From the NCBI RefSeq assembly GCF_014217785.1, contig NZ_CP048814.1, positions 3,224,001-3,288,000 on the forward strand: DNA of 64,000 nt. Reading direction: 5' to 3'. Shown piece after piece: positions 15,254 through 27,611 of this stretch (position 1 is the stretch's first letter; each line of letters starts with the position of its first letter). The stretch comes from Rhodococcus triatomae (GTDB lineage Bacteria > Actinomycetota > Actinomycetes > Mycobacteriales > Mycobacteriaceae). A program made the translations under genes and the position numbers. Under the pieces are notes generated by a model that did no database searches, was not told the origin of the DNA, and was given only the letters and a program-made list of their open reading frames with translations.

Positions 15254-16809
15254 TGTGGGCCATCGTCGCCCGGTTCCTGCTGGGCACCTACACCGGACAC
15301 CGCGACGACGGGGCACCGGACCCGTTTCCCGACCCGGCCCGCCTGCACGCCGCGCTCGTCCACGCCGCCTGCCAGGGATCGACAGCTCTCGCCGATTCCG
15401 GCGGCAGCCTGCGCCCGTCACCCGAATCGCTCGCGGCGCTGCGCTGGTTCGAGAGCAACCCGCCCACCGGGATTCATCTTCCGGAGTCCGTGCCGATCAA
15501 CGGCGAGCGGGTCATTGCCTACCGGCACGAGGGCGTCGTCCGGAAGGAAGGCGCGGCGTGGACGGACAAGAAGACGCAGCGTCGCGTCGCCGACGGCTAC
15601 GCGTTCAACGGTGAGATCGCCTGGGTCTGGGAGCAGGAGCCGCCCGCCGACGTGCGTGACACCCTCGACGCTCTGTGCGCGGACGTCTCCTGCCTCGGTG
15701 AGGCCGCCAGCCCGGTGGTCCTCGAGGTCTCGTCCGCCGCGCCGGAACAGACGCTGCGATTGCGGCCGGAGGCATCGCGGTTCGCCGCCGGTGCCACCGC
15801 CGTTCGGGTCGCCGAGCCCGGCCGAGTCGACGCCCTTCTCACAGGTCATCAGAAGGCCAACGTCAAGCGCCCGACGACGGCACAGGACAGGCCCGCGAGT
15901 TCGGAGCTTCCGGCGCCCCATCCCGTGGTGACCACGGGTTTGGCGTCGGCTCAGTACTTTCCGGCCGATCCGGCTCCGGCCGCGGGGCCGTGGCAGGAGG
16001 TGATCCTGCTGCCGGTCGATCTCGACGTCGATTTCCGTGACCGCGTCCTCTGGTGCACCGCGCTGCACCGGGCGCTGGTCTCCCGGATCGGCTTCGGTGC
16101 GCCGTCCCTGGTCACCGGCGTGTACGAGCCGGGAGTACCGAGGCCCGCGAACCGGCTGGCGCTGCAGTACCTGCACCGCTCACTCCTCGGTCATCTGAAC
16201 ATCACCAGCGATGCGTTCGCGCTGATGATTCCGGCCGGGGCGGAGCAGGAGGACTACGCCGCGCTCACCGCCGCACTGGCGAACTTCCGCTACCTGCGAT
16301 CGCCCGCCGGAATGGTGCAGTTCGACGGCACCGTGCACAGCGTCCTCGCCGACGAGTTCTGGCCGGCGCCCGCGCCGCGCACCGTCCGCATGTGGACGAC
16401 GAACCCGGTGGCGGTAGCGGAGACCCGACCCCAGCGGGACGCGGTGCCGGCATGGACGCTGCAGGATGCGGCGTTGCTGTCGGTGGGTTTCGTGCTGCGC
16501 GACCGTTGGCAGCTCGAGCCCGGACGTGGATTGGCGTTCTACCGCAGCGTCGTCGAGCAGGCACGCGAGCGGGGAGTGCGCGTGCAGCAGGTTCGTGCGG
16601 TCGCCAAGCGGGACGCCGAGCGGTACGTCCACAAACTCCACCGAAACACGCCGGTCCTGACCTATTCGGCGACATTCGACGTCGGCGAGGCGATTCCCCC
16701 GCGGACGCTGTCGGCCGTGGGACAGTCGCGGCACCTCGGCGGCGGGCTCCTCGTGCCCGTCGACCATCCGGAGGACCTTGCGAACGCGCTGCGGGAGGTG
16801 CAGGGATGA
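15250..16809 (+). CDS. csb2: Type I-G Csb2 (GSU0054 family), fused Cas5-Cas6
   Basis: 519 residues from the ATG overlapping the cas7 stop. It opens with the Cas5-like strand WAIVARFLLGTYTGHRDD. The C-terminal half carries RAMP features including a glycine-rich loop (GQSRHLGGGLLVPV). Csb2 proteins combine Cas5, which caps the crRNA 5' handle, with Cas6, which cuts the repeat hairpin. No separate cas6 exists in the window, so this protein must process both hairpin variants seen in the arrays (stems with GCAGCTCC or GCACCTCC). Histidines in the C-terminal half (for example VHKLHRN) are candidate catalytic residues; this was not tested. Confidence 0.9.
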   Translation: MMWAIVARFLLGTYTGHRDDGAPDPFPDPARLHAALVHAACQGSTALADSGGSLRPSPESLAALRWFESNPPTGIHLPESVPINGERVIAYRHEGVVRKEGAAWTDKKTQRRVADGYAFNGEIAWVWEQEPPADVRDTLDALCADVSCLGEAASPVVLEVSSAAPEQTLRLRPEASRFAAGATAVRVAEPGRVDALLTGHQKANVKRPTTAQDRPASSELPAPHPVVTTGLASAQYFPADPAPAAGPWQEVILLPVDLDVDFRDRVLWCTALHRALVSRIGFGAPSLVTGVYEPGVPRPANRLALQYLHRSLLGHLNITSDAFALMIPAGAEQEDYAALTAALANFRYLRSPAGMVQFDGTVHSVLADEFWPAPAPRTVRMWTTNPVAVAETRPQRDAVPAWTLQDAALLSVGFVLRDRWQLEPGRGLAFYRSVVEQARERGVRVQQVRAVAKRDAERYVHKLHRNTPVLTYSATFDVGEAIPPRTLSAVGQSRHLGGGLLVPVDHPEDLANALREVQG

Positions 16810-19525
16810 CCGGGCCCGAGGGGATCGTGAAGCCCGCCGATTTCGCGGAGTTCTTCGCCGCGGTCAGCGGGCACCAGCCGTTTGCGTGGCAGATTCGTCT
16901 GGTCGACACCGTCCTCTCCGACGGCCGGTGGCCGGACCGGATCGTCGCGCCCACCGGCGCGGGCAAATCCAGCGTCGTCGACGTGCACGTGTTCCTCAAC
17001 GCGCTGTACGGCGCCGGGACCGGTCCGCGGGTGCCGCGGCGGTTGGCCGTGGTGGTCAACCGCCGCGCTCTCGTCGACAGTCACGCCGACCGGGCCGAGT
17101 ACCTGGGGAAGCTGCTCTCGGAGACCGAGGACGACAGCGTCCTGGGCGCGGTGCGCAGCGCGCTGGGCTCGCTGCGCGTCGTGGCCCACGAGGGGACGCC
17201 GACCGCCGCCGAGATCCTGCCTTTGACGCAGTTGCGGGGCGGCCTGCCGACCGATCGCTCCTGGGTGGACGACCCGAGCGCGTGTGCTGTCCTCTGTGCA
17301 ACCCCGGACATGTGGGGGAGCAGTCTGCTGTTCCGCGGCTACGGCTCGTCCCGCTATGCGCGCCCCCGCGACGCCGGGATGCTGGCGTACGACTCGGTGA
17401 TGGTGCTCGACGAGGCCCATCTCAACCGGCAGTTGCTCGTGACGGCGCGCCGGATCGCGGACCTCGAGCGCGACGCGCCGCAGCGTATCGGGGTGCCGGT
17501 GTTGCAGGTGGTCGAAACCACCGCCACGCCCGGCGATCCCGGGTCCGGTGTTCGGGAGGTCGGTGTGCTCGCAGGCGACATTGCTCCCGGTGGGGACGGA
17601 TCGGGTGAGGTGCTCCGGCGACGGCTCACCACGCCCAAGCCGATTCGCTACCTGCCGACGACGTACCCGAAGACGACCGGGCCGTACTGGGACGTGCTGG
17701 TCGAACAGGTTCTCGCGCAACACGAGAGGTTCGGCACGGCAAGCGGATCCGGTCGCTCCGTGGCGTGTGTGGTCAACACCGTCAAGGGAGCGGTCGAGAT
17801 GAGCACGCGTCTGAAGAAGCGGGGGCTGCGGGTGGTCACTCTCGTCGGCCGCATGCGCCGCTACGACGTCGCGCGGTTGCGCGACGAGCACGGCGGGCTG
17901 TTCTCGCTGGACGGCGATTCCGACGTCGACGTGCTGGTGGCCACCCAGACGGTCGAGGTCGGCGTCGACGCGGACCTCGCGTCCCTGGTCACCGAACTGG
18001 CGCCGGGTGCGGCGCTCGCACAGCGCGCGGGGCGGGTGAACCGGATCGGGAGATCGGCCGACACCGAGGTAGTGGTGGTGTCGACCCATATCGACGCCAT
18101 GAAGGATTGGCACGGTCCCTACCGGCGTGACGACCTGGAAGCCGCGAAGAAGTGGGTCGACCGCCTGGCCGCGACAGCCGACGGTATCGCCCCGTGGGCT
18201 GTGGCGTCCGACCCACCGCCGCCCGAGGCGCCCCGCCGCACCCTGTATCAGCGTCCGGAGTTGTGGGATGCGTGGTCCTGGGCGCGCACCACGGAGGAGG
18301 GGGCCGCGCGTGCGGACCTTACGCTGTGGCTCCGTGATTCCCTCGAGCGCGACCGATCGAGTTCCGGGATCGTGGTGCGTTCGCTACCCAGGGATGACGG
18401 GGGCGCGCTCGCGCTGCTGCGGGCCGCGCCGCCTGTCGCCGACGAGGTGTTTCCGTGCCAGCGGTGGGAGGCCGAGCATCGGCTCGCGGTGGTGTGGGAT
18501 GCGGACAAGGGCTATGACGACGATCTCCGTCGTCGTGCGTTCGTCTACCGCGATGGCGAGGTGGACGTCCTGGACAACGACGCAGCCGTCGAGGATGGCG
18601 ACATCGTCATTCTCGACGACATCCATCCCGTGGCCTATGAGGGTGTCGCGGTGGACGAGCCGGTCGCGAAAGCCAAGGACGTCTACAGCGAGTGCACCGG
18701 CGCCGAGGTCATCGTGTGGCGCGGCGACGAGGACCCGAGGAAGTGGGACAAGGATCAGCGGGACCTCGTCGACGCCGCGGAAGCGGACGACCCCCGCGAC
18801 GTTCTGGTACTCCGTGTTCCCGAGCCCCGGCGGGAGGAGGTGCGGCGCACTGCGCTGGTGGGCCCGCTGGCGCCGGACACCGTTGTCGTGCAGGCATTGT
18901 CCTGGGTGGTGATTCCTCGTGGTGCCGCCGCGATCGCAGCCGACGAGGAAGCCCGACAGGAATGGACGGCGTCGCGCGCGCCGGTGCTGTTGGACGACCA
19001 CAATGCGGCGGTCGCGGATCGAGGTCGCGCACTGGCCACGGTTCTGGGGGTTGCTGAGGACGTCGCCGAGGCACTCGCCTCGGCCGGGTTGCACCACGAC
19101 GCCGGCAAGGTCGACGTGCGATTCCAGAAGCTGCTCGGGGCGAAGGCGGAGGTGCTGGCCAAGAGTGAGCGGCGGACGGCCCAGTGGCTGGCCTCCGGGA
19201 AGGGTGCCAGCGGGCTGCCGGTGGGCTGGCGGCACGAGCAGCTGTCGGTGGTCCTCGCTGCCCCGGCAGTGGGCGATTCGCCGCTCGCGGATCTGGTGCT
19301 GCGGCTGGTCGGCACCAGCCACGGTCGTGGCCGGAGCGGCTTCCCGCACACGGCCGAGGAACTGATCGGTGCCGGCGGCCTCCCGGCCCACGCCGTGGAG
19401 TTGTTCGACGTCGGCACCTGGGACCGCATTCTCGATGACACTCACCGCCGATGGGGGGTCTGGGGTTCGGCATATCTCGAGGCCCTGCTGCGGGCCGCCG
19501 ACGGCCAGGTATCGAAGGAGGGGCG

Positions 19526-19529
<4 letters not shown>
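16806..19529 (+). CDS. cas3: Type I-G Cas3 helicase with C-terminal HD nuclease domain
   Basis: 907 residues from the ATG overlapping csb2. The helicase comes first: Walker A APTGAGKSS near residue 45, Walker B VMVLDEAHL, motif V VATQTVEVGVDADL and motif VI QRAGRVNRIGR. The HD-type nuclease is near residue 760 (LHHDAGKVDVRFQKLL), the helicase-first order that is usual in I-G/I-U systems and the reverse of most Cas3 proteins. Cas3 is recruited to the R-loop and degrades target DNA. All visible catalytic motifs are intact. A bridging region of about 300 residues between the helicase and HD domains is rich in acidic residues. Confidence 0.94.
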
Positions 19530-22487
<2,958 letters not shown>

Positions 22488-22490
22488 TTC

Positions 22491-22676
22491 CGAGGTGTTT
22501 CGCGAGCGCTCCGTCGGTGCACGATTTCCTGGGGAGCGCTCGCGTGATGTTTCCGCAGGTAGAGGCCATGTTCGTGCCGAAGAGTAGCCTTGAAGCCCTC
22601 AATCGGGGTGCTGAAAGCGGAGTGCTCGCGGGGAGGGTGCTCCGATGCTGGTCAGAGGGGGTAAATTTAGGGTGCT
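22491..22676 (+). promoter_or_regulatory. CRISPR leader of array 3
   Basis: Conserved with the leaders at 5344 and 41132 in inverted orientation. It includes GCGAGCGCTCC, TTTCCGCAGGTA and CAGAGGGGGTAAATTTAGGG directly before the first repeat. It shows that array 3 is transcribed rightward, away from cas2, and that all three arrays share one acquisition signal. Confidence 0.88.
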
Positions 22677-24041
22677 GTCGCACCTCCTTCGGGAGGTGCC
22701 CTTCATTGAGGCGTCGGTCGCATCGTCCGGGTTCGGTCGCGGCACGCCGTCGTCGCACCTCCTTCGGGAGGTGCCCTTCATTGAGGCTGAGCCGACGGAC
22801 GAGAGTGCGCACCCGCTCGGAATCCAGGTCGCACCTCCTTCGGGAGGTGCCCTTCATTGAGGCCGACACGGCCGCCGTCGGGTCCCTCGCCGCCGAGACG
22901 GTCGCACCTCCTTCGGGAGGTGCCCTTCATTGAGGCTCTCGAAGAGTTGGCCGCGGCCCTCGGCGACGACCCGAAGTCGCACCTCCTTCGGGAGGTGCCC
23001 TTCATTGAGGCGGTCGTCGGGTCACGTACGGAGGAGCCGAACCCGGTCGCACCTCCTTCGGGAGGTGCCCTTCATTGAGGCGGCATGCCGACGTATCTGC
23101 CCGGCGGCCAGGTCGTGGGTCGCACCTCCTTCGGGAGGTGCCCTTCATTGAGGCCAAAAAAATGCCCCCTGTCGGGATGGGGTGCCACGGCCGTCGCACC
23201 TCCTTCGGGAGGTGCCCTTCATTGAGGCTTCGATGACCCTGCCCGACTTCGCGATGGAGCACCTGGGGTCGCACCTCCTTCGGGAGGTGCCCTTCATTGA
23301 GGCTCGCCGGACGCCTCGGCCTCGAGCATCGCCGACACACGTCGCACCTCCTTCGGGAGGTGCCCTTCATTGAGGCCCGCAGCCCCGCACCGGACGCCGC
23401 CCCCATGCTCACCGAGTCGCACCTCCTTCGGGAGGTGCCCTTCATTGAGGCTGCTCTCCCGCTTCGGCCGGGCGAGGCGACTGGCAGCAGGTCGCACCTC
23501 CTTCGGGAGGTGCCCTTCATTGAGGCTCGAGGAACCGCAGCCGGAGGCGGTGGACGTCCCGGGTCGCACCTCCTTCGGGAGGTGCCCTTCATTGAGGCAC
23601 CATGGGAGCGCTCCGGCAGGCGTTCATCTACGCCGGTGGTCGCACCTCCTTCGGGAGGTGCCCTTCATTGAGGCGGCGAAACCGTCGCCGACGCCAACGC
23701 CGACATGAAGAAGTCGCACCTCCTTCGGGAGGTGCCCTTCATTGAGGCGAATGGTCAAAGTCGTTCGCGGCCATGCAGCGTCACGGTCGCACCTCCTTCG
23801 GGAGGTGCCCTTCATTGAGGCACAGCTCCGGCGTCGTACATCGTGTACGACACGCCGCGGTCGCACCTCCTTCGGGAGGTGCCCTTCATTGAGGCGAGCA
23901 GCCCGTCCTCGTCGTGCGAGGCGGGCCGGACGAGGGTCGCACCTCCTTCGGGAGGTGCCCTTCATTGAGGCGGCGAGCACATGCTGCACCACTTCGACGA
24001 CCACGCGTCGCACCTCCTTCGGGAGGTGCCCTTCATTGAGC
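22677..24041 (+). CRISPR. CRISPR array 3, 19 repeats, next to cas2
   Basis: Repeats of 36 bases start at 22677, 22752, 22828, 22901, 22976, 23046, 23119, 23193, 23268, 23341, 23416, 23491, 23563, 23639, 23713, 23786, 23860, 23936 and 24007, with spacers of about 34-40 bases. Each begins GTCGCACCTCC, has a TTCG loop and continues GGAGGTGCCCTTCATTGAGG. The last copy has lost a G at its end (GAGC). The stem is GCACCTCC/GGAGGTGC, where arrays 1 and 4 have GCAGCTCC/GGAGCTGC, a paired change that keeps the hairpin. The spacer at 23155-23192 holds a run of seven A's next to a hairpin, like an inverted phage terminator. Confidence 0.98.
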
Positions 24042-24143
24042 GGAGCGGCCCGCTTGACGCGGCTCGACGTCGATAGCGGGAGGTTCTGGTTGTCCTTGGT
24101 TTGGTAGTTTTGACGGGCATTGGCGGTGGGACGAGTGGGGGAT

Positions 24144-24545
24144 ATGACCGAATCTGGTGAGGATTGGAAGGCGTTTGCGGAGTCGTGTGCTGCGCACGCG
24201 TTCTCGATCGAGCGTGATGGGCTTGTGCGGCTGGTTGCGCTGTGTGATCAGCATGCGGCGGACATGCAGCGGTTCGCGGATCGTGCGAAGGTTGAGCTGT
24301 ACGTCAACACGTTGGGTATCGGGGAATCTGAGCTCGAGTCCGCCCGTACGTTGACGGCGAAGTTTCAGGACAAGGCGATCGGTGGTGGCAGCATCGCGCA
24401 CGAGTCGAGTGCGGTGGGGGTGTTCGAGGCGCACCGTGATTGGGCTCGGGCGATGGGTGACAGTTTCCGGGCGGCGTTGCGGCGGTATGAGGAGCAGGAT
24501 GCGGTGAATGCGGCTGGTTACGGGCAGTGGGGAGATTCGCTGTGA
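24144..24545 (+). CDS. ESX-like small helical protein
   Basis: 133 residues from MTESGEDWKAF. It has the same length class and pattern as the protein at 2013-2429: helical, with ...VELYVNTLGIGESELESAR.. corresponding to ..DELYYETLGIGEADIETSR.., and a C-terminus AALRRYEEQDAVNAAGY. No signal peptide. The TGA overlaps the GTG of the following lipoprotein, so the two form a coupled pair. Type VII-type export is suggested by the fold pattern only. Confidence 0.8.
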   Translation: MTESGEDWKAFAESCAAHAFSIERDGLVRLVALCDQHAADMQRFADRAKVELYVNTLGIGESELESARTLTAKFQDKAIGGGSIAHESSAVGVFEAHRDWARAMGDSFRAALRRYEEQDAVNAAGYGQWGDSL

Positions 24546-25081
24546 GACAGACTTTTCCCTCGCTGGTGGCGATAGCGGGTGTTGTGTTGGTGGGGTGTTC
24601 GTCGGGTTCGGGGGCACCGGAGCCGACTGCTACTGCTGGCCCGGTGTCGTGGCAGCCGTGTGACGAGATCTCGCCTGAGGCACTGGCGGCTGCAGGTTTG
24701 AGGTTCGACGGTGACGACGGTTCGAGACTTGCTCGCGCCGATCCGCAGTCCTTCGGCTGCATCTTCTCCTCGGACCCACCGTGGACAGCGCCGAATGTGA
24801 CCGTGTCGGGGTGGTCGATGACCGTTGACGAGGCGGTGAAGGGTGAGGTGCTGGCGGAGTCCGAGCTCGGGGGACGGCGGATGATCGCGACCGATGACAC
24901 GAATTCGCGGTCGTGTGTCGTGGTGATCGAGCTTCCTCCCGGCGTCATCACCCTCCAGGTGGGCTGGACCCCGAATCCGTCCGAGTCGATCAAGGATGCG
25001 GCGAGTGCGGTAGAGGCATGTGAGTATGCGACGGGCTATGCGGAAGGGTTGGCGCCGGCGTTCCCGGATCGGCTGGGTTAG
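24542..25081 (+). CDS. DUF3558-like lipoprotein, copy B1
   Basis: 179 residues from a GTG overlapping the ESX-like stop. The signal peptide ends in the lipobox VLVGCSS. The domain has the cysteine pattern WQPCDEIS, FGCIF, RSCVV and VEACEYA, as in DUF3558-like lipoproteins. It is almost identical to the next copy at 25320. It is predicted to be anchored on the outer face of the membrane. Confidence 0.85.
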   Translation: MRQTFPSLVAIAGVVLVGCSSGSGAPEPTATAGPVSWQPCDEISPEALAAAGLRFDGDDGSRLARADPQSFGCIFSSDPPWTAPNVTVSGWSMTVDEAVKGEVLAESELGGRRMIATDDTNSRSCVVVIELPPGVITLQVGWTPNPSESIKDAASAVEACEYATGYAEGLAPAFPDRLG

Positions 25082-25154
25082 CCGCACCGTTTCGTGAGGT
25101 GTGGTTGGTGGAGGTGACACCTCGGTCCTCAGCCACCGGCGCGGAGGACCGGTC

Positions 25155-25241
25155 GAGCTGCATGAGCGGGCGGTGCGAATGGTCGCCGAGGTGCGTGGCG
25201 AACACTCGTCGGTGTGGGCGGCGATCGAGTCGACGGCGAAG
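25155..25241 (+). pseudogene. IS3-family transposase OrfA remnant
   Basis: The frame from 25155 reads ELHERAVRMVAEVRGEHSSV followed by WAAIESTAK, the start of the helix-turn-helix OrfA protein of IS3-type elements. It ends exactly where the duplicated ESX-like fragment begins. No start codon, terminal repeat or OrfB remains. Confidence 0.75.
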
Positions 25242-25242
25242 C

Positions 25243-25323
25243 TTCCGGGCGGCGTTGCGGCGGTATGAGGAGCAGGATGCGGTGAATGCGGCTGGTTACG
25301 GGCAGTGGGGAGATTCGCTGTGA
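25243..25323 (+). pseudogene. 3' remnant of the ESX-like gene
   Basis: Identical to the end of the gene at 24144-24545 (FRAALRRYEEQDAVNAAGY and GQWGDSL), without the first 105 residues. It keeps the GTGA overlap with the following lipoprotein gene, so the duplicated unit carried the ribosome binding region that lies within the upstream gene. Confidence 0.85.
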
Positions 25324-25859
25324 GACAGGCTGTGTCCTCGCTGGTGGCGATTGCGGGTGTTGTGTTGGTGGGGTGTTCGTCGGGTTCGGGGGCACCGGAG
25401 CCGACTGCTACTGCTGGCCCGGTGTCGTGGCAGCCGTGTGACGAGATCTCGCCTGAGGCACTGGCGGCTGCAGGTTTGAGGTTCGACGGTGACGACGGTT
25501 CGAGACTTGCTCGCGCCGATCCGCAGTCCTTCGGCTGCATCTTCTCCTCGGACCCACCGTGGACAGCGCCGAATGTGACCGTGTCGGGGTGGTCGATGAC
25601 CGTTGACGAGGCGGTGAAGGGTGAGGTGCTGGCGGAGTCCGAGCTCGGGGGACGGCGGATGATCGCGACCGATGACACGAATTCGCGGTCGTGTGTCGTG
25701 GTGATCGAGCTTCCTCCCGGCGTCATCACCCTCCAGGTGGGCTGGACCCCGAATCCGTCCGAGTCGATCAAGGATGCGGCGAGTGCGGTAGAGGCATGTG
25801 AGTATGCGACGGGCTATGCGGAAGGGTTGGCGCCGGCGTTCCCGGATCGGCTGGGTTAG
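25320..25859 (+). CDS. DUF3558-like lipoprotein, copy B2
   Basis: 179 residues. It differs from B1 only at the start of the signal peptide (RQAVSS against RQTFPS). Lipobox VLVGCSS. The almost complete identity points to a recent duplication or to gene conversion. Only the 3' tail of the partner gene precedes it. About 100 bases with no recognised feature separate it from the convergent gene at 25960. Confidence 0.85.
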   Translation: MRQAVSSLVAIAGVVLVGCSSGSGAPEPTATAGPVSWQPCDEISPEALAAAGLRFDGDDGSRLARADPQSFGCIFSSDPPWTAPNVTVSGWSMTVDEAVKGEVLAESELGGRRMIATDDTNSRSCVVVIELPPGVITLQVGWTPNPSESIKDAASAVEACEYATGYAEGLAPAFPDRLG

Positions 25860-25959
25860 CCGCACCGTTTCGTGAGGTGTGGTTGGTTGAGGTGACACCC
25901 GGACCTCCGCCACCAGCGCAGACACCGGTCGCAGTTCGCGACGGAAGACCCGGTGAAGG

Positions 25960-26772
25960 CTACTGATTCTCCGTGGGTCCGATCCACTCGGGGTATTGGA
26001 GGGCGACGGGTTGGGTGGGTGGAGTCCAGCCGTCGGGGGCGTTGAGAATGTTGAGTTCGGTTCTGTGTTCGAACTCTGGGAATCGTGAGGACCACCAGGG
26101 CAGGCAGGATTCGGGGATGGTGTGGTCCGGGCTTACCGGGATGAGTCGGAGTGTCTGGATTCTCCAGTCGCCGAATACATTCCATCCGGGAGGGTTCTGT
26201 GCGTCCGGGTCGGAGGTTGCGGGATCGCTGTCGGGCGTGCCTGCAGCGCCGTAGTTTCCGCCAGGTGCGAGTAGTAGCTCGACGCGAGTGGCTCGGCTGA
26301 GCGGGTTGAACAGGGTGTTGTCTCCCTCGGCGAACAGTTGGTAGCTGCAGACGTTGGCTGTGATGCGGTCATGGTCGACCTCGAGGTCTACGAGGTGGCG
26401 GTACAAGGTAACTGGACGTTGACGCACGTCTATCGGACTATTCCACGCAGCACCTCTGTCGAAGTGATCGTCAGTGGTTTCCCGTGGTCCTCCCACGGCT
26501 TCGGAGTAGCCGGGGAAGGAGTTGTCGATCCCGAAGCGGTAGGTCATTTCGGCGCCTTCGATGCTGGCGCGGATCAGTTCGGCCTCGCGGCTGAACAGGT
26601 CGGTGCCCGGTTCTGTGGACCAGACGTGGCTGTGTACCAACTCTGGCGGGGGCGGGCTGTGCTCGGCGGGCGGCTCGTCGGTGTCGTTGGTGCACGCGGT
26701 GGCAACGAGGAGAATCGTGGCCACCACCGCGATGGCTTGCACAGCGTGGTGCGCGGGGCGGCTACCGCTCAT
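25960..26772 (-). CDS. Lipoprotein of unknown family, copy C1
   Basis: 270 residues from MSGSRPAHHAVQ. The signal peptide ends at LVATACTND, a lipobox. The mature part has no motif that I recognise, apart from a conserved C-terminal region (WNVFGDWRIQTLRLIPVSPD). It is about 80 percent similar to the next copy at 26808; the C-terminal third is almost identical and the middle is divergent. The start overlaps a 3' remnant of the large gene at 27601. Possibly a surface partner of that large protein. Confidence 0.78.
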   Translation of the reverse strand: MSGSRPAHHAVQAIAVVATILLVATACTNDTDEPPAEHSPPPPELVHSHVWSTEPGTDLFSREAELIRASIEGAEMTYRFGIDNSFPGYSEAVGGPRETTDDHFDRGAAWNSPIDVRQRPVTLYRHLVDLEVDHDRITANVCSYQLFAEGDNTLFNPLSRATRVELLLAPGGNYGAAGTPDSDPATSDPDAQNPPGWNVFGDWRIQTLRLIPVSPDHTIPESCLPWWSSRFPEFEHRTELNILNAPDGWTPPTQPVALQYPEWIGPTENQ

Positions 26773-26797
26773 TGCGGACACGGTTGTACTCGCTTTC
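26762..26797 (-). pseudogene. 3' remnant of the 768-residue gene
   Basis: Repeats the last codons of the gene at 27601-29907 (ESEYNRVRNER and stop) in front of lipoprotein C1, overlapping its start in another frame exactly as the intact gene overlaps C2. Confidence 0.8.
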
Positions 26798-26807
26798 GTG
26801 TGAGGGC

Positions 26808-27611
26808 CTACTGATTCTCCGTGGGTCCGATCCACTCGGGGTATTGGAGGGCGACGGGTTGGGTGGGTGGAGCCCAGCCGTCGGGGGCGTTGAGAATGTT
26901 GAGTTCGGTTCTGCGTTCGAACTCGGGGAATCGTGAGGACCACCAGGGCAGGCAGGATTCGGGGATGGTGTGGTCCGGGCTTACCGGGATGAGTCGGAGT
27001 GTCTGGATTCTCCAGTCGCCGAATACATTCCATCCGGGAGGGTTCTGTGCGTCCGGGTCGGAGGTTGCGGGATCGCCGTCGGGCGGGCCCGCAGCGCCGT
27101 AGTTTCCGCCAGATGGAAGGTCCAACTCAACGTGAATCGCTTCGCTCAAGGGGTTGAACATGCGGTCTTCCCGGTCCGCGAATAGTCGGTAGCCGCAGAC
27201 GCTGGCCGTGATGCGATTGTCGACGACCTCGAGGTCGACGAGGTGCCGGAAGAACGTGACAGGAATCGGTGCAACATCCACCGGATACTTCCATCTCGCC
27301 GATCGGTGGAAGCGGTCGTCAGTGGTTTCCCGTGGTCCTCCCACGGCTTCGGAGTAGCCGGGGAAGGAGTTGTCGATCCCGAACAGCAGCGTCATTTCGG
27401 CGCCTTCGATGCTGGCGCGGACCAGTTCGGCTTCGCGGCTGAACAGGTCGGTGCCCGGTTCTGTGGACCAGGCGTGACTGTGCACCAGTTCTGGCGGGTT
27501 GGGTTCGGCGGGCGGCTCGGTGTCGTTGGTGCATGCGGTGGCACCGAGGAGGATCGTGGCCACCACCGCGATGGCTTGCACAGCGTGGCGCGCGGGGCGG
27601 CTACCGCTCAT
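26808..27611 (-). CDS. Lipoprotein of unknown family, copy C2
   Basis: 267 residues with lipobox LGATACTND. It overlaps the end of the large upstream gene by 11 bases in another frame, so translation is probably coupled. It is a paralogue of C1, with the middle region (residues about 110-170) diversified and the C-terminal region conserved. Diversified middles with fixed ends fit a surface or immunity-type protein, but no evidence here proves either. Confidence 0.78.
   Translation of the reverse strand: MSGSRPARHAVQAIAVVATILLGATACTNDTEPPAEPNPPELVHSHAWSTEPGTDLFSREAELVRASIEGAEMTLLFGIDNSFPGYSEAVGGPRETTDDRFHRSARWKYPVDVAPIPVTFFRHLVDLEVVDNRITASVCGYRLFADREDRMFNPLSEAIHVELDLPSGGNYGAAGPPDGDPATSDPDAQNPPGWNVFGDWRIQTLRLIPVSPDHTIPESCLPWWSSRFPEFERRTELNILNAPDGWAPPTQPVALQYPEWIGPTENQ

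Noticed and set aside
16053-16805. A 1158-codon reading of cas3 starting inside csb2.
   Set aside because: The extra N-terminus is a shadow of csb2. The ATG at 16806 overlaps the csb2 stop and precedes the helicase domain.
25960-27033. A 357-codon reading of lipoprotein C1 beginning with an Arg/Pro/His-rich stretch.
   Set aside because: The extension lies in the 3' part of C2 in another frame. The internal Met with a signal peptide and lipobox is the real start.
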